Shown piece by piece: positions 49,631 through 61,082 of a stretch of 64,000 nucleotides of DNA. Source of the stretch: Vulcanimicrobiota bacterium (GTDB lineage Bacteria > Vulcanimicrobiota > Vulcanimicrobiia > Vulcanimicrobiales > Vulcanimicrobiaceae). Within the stretch, counting starts at the first letter, position 1. Every line of letters starts with the position of its first letter. The stretch covers positions 1 to 64,000 of the forward strand of contig DAIDHQ010000004.1 of NCBI GenBank assembly GCA_027459645.1, in the 5' to 3' direction. The notes below the pieces were generated by a model that saw only the letters and a program-made list of their open reading frames with translations, did no database searches and had not been told where the DNA came from. A program made the translations under genes and the position numbers.

Positions 49631-52600
49631 ACGCTCGACGTAGGCGCACAGCACATTGAGCATGGCCATCTGTTCGGGTGAGTTGCAGCTCACGTCGAGC
49701 AGGCGCGGATTGCAGACGAGCACGGCGAGCGCCCGTGCGCGGGAAACCGCGACGTTGAGCCGGTTGCGCTCGAAGAGAAAATCGAGATCGCGCGGCACGT
49801 CGTCGCCGCTCGACGTCGCCATCGAATAAAAGACGACCGCCGCTTCTTGGCCTTGGAACTTGTCGACCGTGCCGACGGCAATCGCGAGTCCACGTTCGCG
49901 CAGCAGACGTTCGATGAGGCGGCGCTGCGCGTTATACGGCGTGACGACGATGAAATCCGATTCGCGGAAGGCGCGCGGCACGCCGTCGTCGTCGGTGACG
50001 GTGCCGGGCAGCATGCGTGCGATCCGCTCCACGATATATTCGGCTTCTTGCCGGGACTCCGATGCGTTGCCGTCGTGAGCGATCGGCGCAAACCGTAAGC
50101 CGGCACCCGAAAAGACTGCTGAGTCGATGCGATGGTTGGCCGCCTTGGACGTGGCGTGCAAACGGCCGTCGTACATGAGGTCCGAAACGAATTCACAGAT
50201 CGGCGGTGCCATGCGATGGCTTCGGTCGAGAAAGATGCCGAGTTGCGGCGGGATGGTGGCTTCGTCGCCGAGCAGGTGCTGCAACACCGACCGGCCGGCG
50301 CCCGCCGGATGCGTACCTTGACTGACTTGGGCGAGTTGCGCCGGATCGCCGAGAAGAATGACGTTGCGCGCGGACAGACTCACCGCGAGCGCATCCGCAA
50401 GCGACACCTGACCCGCTTCATCGATGAAGAGATAGTCGAAAGCGCCCACGAGATCGGGGCGCGTAAAGAGCCACGACGTTCCTGCCGCAAGATCGAAATC
50501 GAGCGAGGAGAACGCGCCGCCTTGCGGCGTCGAGGAGATACACGGATCTGCCAGGCGGGATTCGTAGACGGAATGCGGTCGATCGTCGGAGTGTTTGTAG
50601 AGTCCCCGAAAGGAGGCGCCGCGCGACGCCATCGTTTCTTCCAGTTTGTGCAAGAGATTATGAACCGCTTTGTGACCCGTACTGGTAACGCCGACGCGCG
50701 CGCCGCGCTGCAAAAGGTCGGCGATGACGCTTGCGGCGATCGTCGTCTTGCCGCTGCCCGGCGGCCCTTGGATGAAGAGGTAGCTCTCGTCCAAGAAACC
50801 GGCGACGGTTGAGACGCTGCGCGCGTCGACCGTGGCAGGCTGAATCGGCGCACCGGCGTCGCGCCCCGAGGTATGCGGAGCGCGCGCCAGGAGCATATCT
50901 GCAACGGCGCGATGATCGCGGTCGAGCGTTCCGGCGGCAAACGATTCGGCTATCCGGTAGAGCGCGTCGCGCTGGGCTTTGGTTTGTACCGGGCCGCCGG
51001 GAATCAGGGCGCGCAACTGCGCCGCGCGTTCGAGCGGCATCGTGGACTTTAGCTCGAGCACGCCGCGATCGTCGTCGATTGCGACGATCGTTCCGACCGG
51101 ATTTGGGCGATGCGTCGCAGGATCGCAGACCTTGTCGCCGGCGGAGAGCTTGTACCGCTGCGGCGGCAGCACGTAGGTGTAGATACGGCTGCGGCCCACG
51201 GGGCGCGCAGCGATGTCGTTCGCGAGTTGCAAACCGCCGACCGCTTCGCGGTCGAACTCCAGCAGATCGTCGGCGTTGTCGCAGCGATCGAAGAATGCCC
51301 ACCACGCCGGTTTCTCTTCGCGGCGGTGATACGAGAGAAGCGCGTCGAGCAGGGCGTGATCGACCTGCGGCGGCGGTGGTGGTTCCTCGGTGCCCAGTTC
51401 GCGGATCGCTTTGGGTTCTCGCAGGGGATAGTCGGCGCCGTGCGCTTCGCGCGCTTCCGCGCGGCGTTCCAGCAGCCAGTCGCGCAGCAGATAGGTCGAA
51501 CGGCAATCGTCGGCGTTGTAACGTTCGATATCGTCGAGGATCGCGCGGTCGCCGGTTTCAAGCCAGTGTTCGAACATGACGATCGAATCGTCGCCGCGTT
51601 TGGTTTCCGTGGAGCGCTCGAGTCCGTAGAACTTTTCGAACCGCTTGATGCTATAGCTGTCCTCGGAGATCGCGACGGCTTGTCGCGCGACGGCGTACAG
51701 GTCGACGAAGACTTCGGCGCGCAGCAAATCGTCGACGGAATCTTCGCGCGTGGCATGCTGCTGCGCCAGGCGTCGCAGCGCGGCTTTTTCGTAATTGGCG
51801 TAATGGTACACGTGCATGCGCGGGTAGCGTTCGCGGCGCTCGGTTACGTAGTCGACGAACGCTTCGAACGCGCGTTTTTCTTCGACGCGGTCGAGCGCCC
51901 AGAAGGCCCAGTACTCGGGCGCGTCGTTCGGCGCCCAAACGCCGAAGAGATATTCGAGCGACCGTCCCGGCTCGTAGAGCGGGTCGCCTTCCATGTCGAA
52001 GAAGACGTCGCCCTCGTCCGGCGGCGGCATGATGCCGAATCCGGTACCGGCGTCGTGGCGCAGCAGTTCGTATTGCAAGCCTTCGCTGCGTCCGCGCACC
52101 TGGAGCGCGGCTTGCCGGCGAAGTTTCGCAAAGGTTTCCGGACTCATGCCCGCGGGACGCTCGTCTTCGGTTGCGCGCGCGAGACGTTCGACGCTTGTGA
52201 TTCCGAGCGCTTCGAACTTGGCGATCTGATCGCGGCGCATCCACGCCACGAGGCTCAAATGGTCGTCGCGGCGCCGTTGCGAGACGCATGCGTCGTTCCA
52301 GTCGCAGTACGCGCAGTGCGATCGCCGGTGCGGATATTCGTCCGGCGTTTCGCGTCGTTCGCGAGCGGAGACGAACGTCAGGAAAGCATCTTTCAGGTGC
52401 CGGTAATACGCGGCATAGTCGTGCATCAGATAACCGCGTTCGTCGCGATTTCCGAAGACGATGAAACCCTGGCGCGGCGCGCGGCCCTGCAGGCGTTCGA
52501 GATGTTCGCTGTAGTTACAGAGCTGCACGAGAAAATAGGGTTTGGCGTCGAGCGCGAGCTTCGTATCGAGAACTTCGTAGCTCCACGCCCCGAGCGCGGA

Positions 52601-52975
52601 TGGCGTTTCGACGCGGCGCAGGAAATCGGCGTGCCCGAGAAAGGTTCCGTCGAAGAAGGTCGCCTGGTAGATGACCGGCGCGCCGTCGCGCATTGCGGCC
52701 AGGGTTTCGGCCTCGGCCGCTCGATAGGCGTCGGCGCCCCGTCCGCGCCGCCCGATCGAAGTGACCGGAATGCCGGAAGCCTCGAGCGCGCAGAGATAGG
52801 CCCGCTCGTGCTCGTCGCCCTTACGCCGGACGAGCCGGTTGCGTTCGTCGTCGGCCGCAGGCGGCTGCAAGAGCTTTCGAGCGACCAGATCTTCGAGTTC
52901 CGTCAAGCGGCGGCACTCGAGAAAATTGTTCAGATCGGTCGCCGAGTATACCGCGGCGTCGCCCAGAAGCTGCAT
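49577..52975 (-). CDS. TM0106-type RecB-like nuclease fused to SF1 DNA/RNA helicase
   Basis: A 1132-residue protein with three parts. Residues 1-300: RecB-like PD-(D/E)XK nuclease (YSATDLNNFLECRRLTELED, GHADFLRRVE, SYEVLDTKLALDAKPYFLVQ, and the Fe-S-type Cys patch HCAYCDWNDACVSQ). Residues 330-520: an RNase H-like exonuclease region (VFFDMEGDPLYEPG, RMHVYHYANYEKAALRRLAQ, YNADDCRSTYLLRDWL). Residues 730-1130: SF1 helicase (Walker A FIQGPPGSGKTTIAASV, DEAGQVSLADAL, TVDKFQGQEAAVVFY, LNVAVSRARALAVLV). This multi-domain form is widespread; a role in DNA repair or defence has not been settled. Confidence 0.9.
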   Translation of the reverse strand: MQLLGDAAVYSATDLNNFLECRRLTELEDLVARKLLQPPAADDERNRLVRRKGDEHERAYLCALEASGIPVTSIGRRGRGADAYRAAEAETLAAMRDGAPVIYQATFFDGTFLGHADFLRRVETPSALGAWSYEVLDTKLALDAKPYFLVQLCNYSEHLERLQGRAPRQGFIVFGNRDERGYLMHDYAAYYRHLKDAFLTFVSARERRETPDEYPHRRSHCAYCDWNDACVSQRRRDDHLSLVAWMRRDQIAKFEALGITSVERLARATEDERPAGMSPETFAKLRRQAALQVRGRSEGLQYELLRHDAGTGFGIMPPPDEGDVFFDMEGDPLYEPGRSLEYLFGVWAPNDAPEYWAFWALDRVEEKRAFEAFVDYVTERRERYPRMHVYHYANYEKAALRRLAQQHATREDSVDDLLRAEVFVDLYAVARQAVAISEDSYSIKRFEKFYGLERSTETKRGDDSIVMFEHWLETGDRAILDDIERYNADDCRSTYLLRDWLLERRAEAREAHGADYPLREPKAIRELGTEEPPPPPQVDHALLDALLSYHRREEKPAWWAFFDRCDNADDLLEFDREAVGGLQLANDIAARPVGRSRIYTYVLPPQRYKLSAGDKVCDPATHRPNPVGTIVAIDDDRGVLELKSTMPLERAAQLRALIPGGPVQTKAQRDALYRIAESFAAGTLDRDHRAVADMLLARAPHTSGRDAGAPIQPATVDARSVSTVAGFLDESYLFIQGPPGSGKTTIAASVIADLLQRGARVGVTSTGHKAVHNLLHKLEETMASRGASFRGLYKHSDDRPHSVYESRLADPCISSTPQGGAFSSLDFDLAAGTSWLFTRPDLVGAFDYLFIDEAGQVSLADALAVSLSARNVILLGDPAQLAQVSQGTHPAGAGRSVLQHLLGDEATIPPQLGIFLDRSHRMAPPICEFVSDLMYDGRLHATSKAANHRIDSAVFSGAGLRFAPIAHDGNASESRQEAEYIVERIARMLPGTVTDDDGVPRAFRESDFIVVTPYNAQRRLIERLLRERGLAIAVGTVDKFQGQEAAVVFYSMATSSGDDVPRDLDFLFERNRLNVAVSRARALAVLVCNPRLLDVSCNSPEQMAMLNVLCAYVERSGAQEHLAAAAGGLGSA

Positions 52976-53026
52976 GAGCTAAAGGATAGTCCCTCGCCGT
53001 GCCATACGCCTGGCACGGAGGAGAGA

Positions 53027-53341
53027 TCAGAACGAACCGACGGCGGTTTCCACGTCCTCGTAGAGAGGCCAGATCGTGTCGAGTTGCGTGAGTTTAAAGA
53101 CGTGCCGAAGCGAAGCGTTCAATCCGGCCAAGCGCTTGGGCTCGAAGCCCTTTTCCGCCCGCCGTTTGCGGAATTTGACCATCAGGGAGAGCGCCGTCGA
53201 ATCGATGTAGGCGACCTTGGAGAAGTCGACCACGACATAGGGTAGATCGAGGCTGGGAACGAGTTCCAGCTCGAGCTTATCAACGGAGTACACGTCGTAC
53301 TCCCCGGAAAGGGCAATCACCCGGACCGCATCGACACCCAT
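53027..53341 (-). CDS. STAS-domain anti-anti-sigma factor-like protein
   Basis: A 104-residue protein with the STAS fold: VRVIALSGEYDVYSVDKLEL, then VVVDFSKVAYIDSTALSLMV, where the Ser of DSTALS is the usual phosphorylation site, then NASLRHVFKLTQLDTIWPLY. Such proteins bind an anti-sigma kinase (partner switching). No kinase or sigma gene is within sight. It stands alone, 51 bases from the nuclease-helicase and 78 from the SNF2 gene on the same strand, so it could share a transcript with them. Confidence 0.88.
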   Translation of the reverse strand: MGVDAVRVIALSGEYDVYSVDKLELELVPSLDLPYVVVDFSKVAYIDSTALSLMVKFRKRRAEKGFEPKRLAGLNASLRHVFKLTQLDTIWPLYEDVETAVGSF

Positions 53342-53419
53342 CGGCAGCTCCTTCTGTACGCGAACGTTATGGCGACGCCGTTTGCCACCTTCAGCGGCGT
53401 ACCTCTGGTTTTTTGTACC

Positions 53420-56242
53420 CTATGCAAAAAGCGTATCTATGTCGTCGTTCGAGAGCATGAGCGGCGCATGCGCCGTTTCGTCGAAGAGCGTTTCCGCCAG
53501 AGCCCCCTTGCGTTCCTGAAGCTCGACGATGCGCTCCTCGACGGTCGATTCGGCGATGAGCTTATACACGAAGACGTGCTGCTCTTGGCCGATGCGATGC
53601 GCGCGATCCGTTGCCTGCGCTTCGACGGCGGGATTCCACCAGGGATCGTAGTGGATGATCGTGTCGGCAGCGGTCAGATTCAGGCCGGTTCCGCCGGCTT
53701 TGAGGCTGATCAGAAATAGCGGAACCTCTCGCTGCTGGAAGCGGCGCACCGGGGTCTCGCGGTCGCGCGTCGCCCCGCGTAATTCGACGAAGGGAATCTT
53801 ACGCGTCTGCAACTCGGGTTTGATTAGATCGAGCATCGAGGTGAACTGCGAGAAGAGCAAAACGCGCCGTCCGTCCTCGATGAGGCTTTCAAGCATATCG
53901 AGCAACGCTTCGAGCTTTGCCGATTCGCGCACGTTCGCGGCGGCTGGAAGCTTGAGCAAACGCGGGTCGCAGCAGACCTGCCGCAGCTTCAAGAGCGCGT
54001 CGAGCACCACGATCCGGCTGCGATTGAGACCGCGGCGTTCGACTTCATCGCGCACGCGCGCATGCATTGCCAGGCGGATCGTTTCGTAGAGGTCGCGCTG
54101 CTCGCCCGAGAGCTCGACGCGCTGGACGATCTCCGTCTTTTCGGGAAGATCGCGCGCGACGGACGCTTTCGTCCGGCGCAAGAGGAACGGCCGCAGCCGC
54201 GACGCGAGCGCGGCGCGCCGGAAGGTGTCGTCGTGCTTTTCAATCGGGGTTCGAAAGAGGCGCCGGAAGGAGCTTACGTCTTCCAACAGGCCCGGTTCCG
54301 CGAAGGCGAAGATCGACCACAATTCCTCGAGGTGATTTTCGAGCGGCGTGCCCGTTAATGCCAGGCGTTGCTGCGCGCGCAGCTTTCGTGCGGCACCGGC
54401 CGCGTTCGTGCGCGGATTTTTGATCGCTTGAGCTTCGTCGAGCACCGCGATCGACCACTCGTGCGCGAGCAGGTCGTCGCGGTCGCGGGGCAGCAGCGCA
54501 TATGTCGTGAGCACGATGTCGGCTTCACTGATCGACGCAAAGCGTTCGCGCCGGTCGGACCCCGTGAGGCTCACGACGCGCAGGGACGGCGCAAACCGCG
54601 CAATCTCGGCGCGCCAGTTCGGCACCACGCTCGTTGGGGCGACGATCAAGACCGGCTTTGTCAGCCGGCCCGCTTCGCGTTCGATCGTCACGTGTGCGAG
54701 CAATTGCACCGTCTTGCCCAAGCCCATGTCGTCGGCCAGCACGCCGCCGAAACCGCGCTCGCGCAACGCTTGCAGCCATGCGACGCCGTCGCGTTGATAG
54801 GCGCGCAGCGTGCCATGAAAGCTCGGGGGAACCGTGACGGCTTCGCCGTCAAGAACGCGCAGCGATTCGAAAAGTTCGCGCAATCGGGCGATTCCCGCGC
54901 CGCGTGCGAGTGCAACGCTTTCCAGCGCATCGAGCCCCGCGGCGCGCGACGCCGGAACGCGCAGACGCCCTTCGCCGGTAAGCGGCGAATCGAAAAGATC
55001 GACGAGCGTTGCAATCAAACGCGCGACGCGTTCGCGCGGCAGCGCCACGTACGTGCCGTTGGGGAGTTGCGCGAAGAGCGGTTCTTCACGCGCTGCGAAT
55101 GCACTGAGCGCTTCCGACGACGACACGTTTTCGTCGCCGAGCGCTCGCACGAGCAACGGCAGAAGGGCGATGCGTTCGCCGCCCACGTCGATGCCTAGAT
55201 CGACTTCGAACCAGCGCGCTTCGGCTTGCGTCAATTCCGCTTCCCACGGCGTGTCGTCCGGTTCGATCACTTCGTACGGAAACTCGTCGTCGATTTCGAC
55301 GCGCCAGCCTTCGCGGCGCAATTGGGGCGCGACGTGACCGACGAACGAAACCCAGGCGCGTTCGCTCGTATCTCGTCCTAAATTCAGCTCGGCGAGGCGT
55401 TCGGTCGCGGCTCGTTCGAACGCCGTTCGCCGGGGCCACACCGAGCCGCCGGCGCGGAATTCGCGGCGCGCGTCGTTTTCGCGAATCTCTACGTCACCGT
55501 ACGCAAACGTCAACTCGTTGGAGAGCGCACCAGCAGCGGCGTGCACGCGCAGGACCGCAACGGGATCGCGATCGAGAACGTCGATGTTTTCCGGCACGTG
55601 CGGCGCCTCGAGCTGCGCCGAAGCAAAGACGTGCCGCAGCGCGACGTTCACGCGGCGGGCCTGTTCGGGCGTCAACGACGGCGCCGATGCCAGCGCCGCG
55701 GCGGCCGCTTCGGAGAGTCCGGCCTCGATCGGCCCGGCGACGTTGCTTCGTGCGTCCACGTACCACAGCGGTGCGGAAGGCAACAAGACCGTCGACGCAC
55801 GCCCGACGACGTAGAGCCTCTGGCGGCCGTCGGCGCCGCGGATCCATCCCAAGCGTCCCTCGCGGATCGGCGCTTCGCGCAGCGGTGCCGCTTCGATCGT
55901 GCGCCAGTGCAAGCGCCCGGTCGAGATCAACACGTCGAGCAGCGTTCCAAGCACGACGGGCGAAAAATTGCGCAATCCGCCGATCAGCCCGCTTGCACCG
56001 ATGAGCTTTCCGGCAGTGCGGTCGACGGGTGCGACGTATTTCGCATTTGCGGTCGCGAGCGTAGCGAGATCGATGCGGCGTCCTGCAGCATATGCGTTGA
56101 GAATCAGACGCGGAACGTAGTATTGTTCGTGGATCTCGATGGTATAGGAAACCGCATCGCGCGGCGCGCGACCGTTGGTAACGAGCGCCGCGGAAACCGA
56201 TTCGATCCAGCTATCGACCGCACCATCTGCTGCATCACGCAT
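53420..56242 (-). CDS. SNF2/SWI2-family DNA-dependent ATPase
   Basis: A 940-residue protein. The N-terminal 480 residues are poorly conserved. The ATPase has VLADDMGLGKTVQLLAHVTI (Walker A), VLIVAPTSVVPNWRAEIARF, VLDEAQAIKNPRTN (DEAQ box), RLALTGTPLENHLEELWSIF, LLFSQFTSMLDLIKPELQT, and the C-terminal helicase motif VEAQATDRAHRIGQ. The layout is that of bacterial RapA/HepA-like SNF2 proteins that move along DNA or remodel polymerase complexes. No zinc-finger SWIM domain is visible. It is upstream of the STAS and nuclease-helicase genes on the same strand. Confidence 0.92.
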   Translation of the reverse strand: MRDAADGAVDSWIESVSAALVTNGRAPRDAVSYTIEIHEQYYVPRLILNAYAAGRRIDLATLATANAKYVAPVDRTAGKLIGASGLIGGLRNFSPVVLGTLLDVLISTGRLHWRTIEAAPLREAPIREGRLGWIRGADGRQRLYVVGRASTVLLPSAPLWYVDARSNVAGPIEAGLSEAAAAALASAPSLTPEQARRVNVALRHVFASAQLEAPHVPENIDVLDRDPVAVLRVHAAAGALSNELTFAYGDVEIRENDARREFRAGGSVWPRRTAFERAATERLAELNLGRDTSERAWVSFVGHVAPQLRREGWRVEIDDEFPYEVIEPDDTPWEAELTQAEARWFEVDLGIDVGGERIALLPLLVRALGDENVSSSEALSAFAAREEPLFAQLPNGTYVALPRERVARLIATLVDLFDSPLTGEGRLRVPASRAAGLDALESVALARGAGIARLRELFESLRVLDGEAVTVPPSFHGTLRAYQRDGVAWLQALRERGFGGVLADDMGLGKTVQLLAHVTIEREAGRLTKPVLIVAPTSVVPNWRAEIARFAPSLRVVSLTGSDRRERFASISEADIVLTTYALLPRDRDDLLAHEWSIAVLDEAQAIKNPRTNAAGAARKLRAQQRLALTGTPLENHLEELWSIFAFAEPGLLEDVSSFRRLFRTPIEKHDDTFRRAALASRLRPFLLRRTKASVARDLPEKTEIVQRVELSGEQRDLYETIRLAMHARVRDEVERRGLNRSRIVVLDALLKLRQVCCDPRLLKLPAAANVRESAKLEALLDMLESLIEDGRRVLLFSQFTSMLDLIKPELQTRKIPFVELRGATRDRETPVRRFQQREVPLFLISLKAGGTGLNLTAADTIIHYDPWWNPAVEAQATDRAHRIGQEQHVFVYKLIAESTVEERIVELQERKGALAETLFDETAHAPLMLSNDDIDTLFA

Positions 56243-56302
56243 AAAGACCTATGGTACCGATAAAGCAATGGGCTTGCCAAGGCGTGATACACTTTCGTGG
56301 TT

Positions 56303-56464
56303 ATGGGATCGATCGGGTCACACCACGGCCATCCATATGCCATCCAGTCGCTTGCATTTCTGGCCACGCTCATTTTCCCGGCAGGCGTTTTTGCGCTCCT
56401 GACGGGCGCTGTGGTCGAACAGGCCCGCCGGAAGGTAGCCCGGTTCCTGCCGTCGGGGGAATAA
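56303..56464 (+). CDS. Small membrane protein
   Basis: A 53-residue frame: MGSIGSHHGHPYAIQSLAFL, then ATLIFPAGVFALLTGAVVE, then a basic amphipathic end (ARRKVARFLPSGE). It has one transmembrane helix. There is no strong ribosome site (CGTGG before ATG). It lies between the divergent SNF2 gene and the rpoB promoter. I give it moderate confidence from composition only. Confidence 0.45.
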   Translation: MGSIGSHHGHPYAIQSLAFLATLIFPAGVFALLTGAVVEQARRKVARFLPSGE

Positions 56465-56469
56465 TCTCC

Positions 56470-56498
56470 TTGACGCCCTCCTCGGGCGGTGATAGAAT
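56470..56498 (+). promoter_or_regulatory. Sigma70 promoter of rpoB
   Basis: TTGACG (56470-56475) and TAGAAT (56493-56498) are separated by exactly 17 bases, a near-consensus housekeeping promoter. Transcription would start near 56505, giving a leader of about 115 bases before the rpoB ATG. Confidence 0.8.
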
Positions 56499-56545
56499 CT
56501 CAGCCTATGCCCTGCGGCTATTAAAGCCACAATAGAAGAGAAGGG

Positions 56546-56586
56546 CGAGCATCATCCGGTCCGCCGGACGAGCTCGGCCTCTTTTG
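56546..56586 (+). promoter_or_regulatory. Terminator-like nested hairpin in the rpoB leader
   Basis: CGAGC (56546-56550) pairs with GCTCG (56572-56576) around an inner TCCGG/CCGGA stem, followed by GCCTCTTTTG. This may be an attenuator controlling read-through into rpoB. An earlier small stem GGCT-ATTAAA-GCC lies near 56517-56527. The stems are short, so support is moderate. Confidence 0.4.
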
Positions 56587-56618
56587 TGTGTTTCCAGATA
56601 CCCTAAGAGAGAGAACGA

Positions 56619-60518
<3,900 letters not shown>

Positions 60519-60545
60519 AACCGGAACCTCCTGGCAGTCGAAGCT

Positions 60546-60580
60546 GAAAGCCCGTTCTGAAGAGGACGGGCTTTCGTTTT
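60546..60580 (+). terminator. Rho-independent terminator of rpoB
   Basis: GAAAGCCCGT (60546-60555) pairs perfectly with ACGGGCTTTC (60566-60575) around a ten-base loop and is followed by GTTTT. It ends the rpoB transcript 28 bases after the stop, so the polymerase gene is a one-gene unit. Confidence 0.85.
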
Positions 60581-60602
60581 GCCGGGTGGAAGTGGCAGTA
60601 CC

Positions 60603-61082
60603 ATGCAGGTCCGGCCCGCCCGTTCGAGCGATCGCGATTTCATCGTCCGCCTGGCCCATCGCTTTGCGGAGTTCGAATTGCCGGTGTGGCTGGATCGGCG
60701 TTCCGTCACGGAAGGCACGGCGCGGCAACTCGAGCGGGCGCTTGCGAAGACCGACGACCGGTCCGCACTCTTGATCGCCGAGACGGACGGCAGCCCCCTG
60801 GGCTTTGCGTGGGTTCATCTCTTGAACGACTTTTACGGGGGACCTGACCTCGCGAAAATCTCCGAAATCGCCGTAGAGCGGGACGGCACCGGCGCGGGAT
60901 CGGCGCTTATGGCGGCCTGCGAGCGGTGGGCCGCGCAACGCGGATGCGAGCGCCTCGTGCTCAATGTGATGGAAGGAAACGGCCGCGCGCGGGGATTCTA
61001 CGAGCACCACGGTTTCGAACCGGAGTACACGATGCTGGTCAAGGTCATCCCCGGATGCGGGAAGGCCCCCGCCGCCGGATGA
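60603..61082 (+). CDS. GNAT N-acetyltransferase
   Basis: A 159-residue protein starting MQVRPARSSDRDFIVRLAHR, a typical GNAT beginning. Acetyl-CoA loop: ISEIAVERDGTGAGSALMAA. C-terminal motif: LVLNVMEGNGRARGFYEHHG, then FEPEYTMLVK. The substrate is not identifiable. It overlaps the MASE1 gene by four bases (ATGA) and follows the rpoB terminator after 22 bases, so it belongs to a new unit whose promoter lies near or inside the terminator region. Confidence 0.88.
   Translation: MQVRPARSSDRDFIVRLAHRFAEFELPVWLDRRSVTEGTARQLERALAKTDDRSALLIAETDGSPLGFAWVHLLNDFYGGPDLAKISEIAVERDGTGAGSALMAACERWAAQRGCERLVLNVMEGNGRARGFYEHHGFEPEYTMLVKVIPGCGKAPAAG

Noticed and set aside
51110-53245. A 711-codon open frame on the plus strand opposite the nuclease-helicase gene
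   Set aside because: The opposite strand encodes a protein with nuclease and helicase motifs; this frame has none and shows shadow composition.
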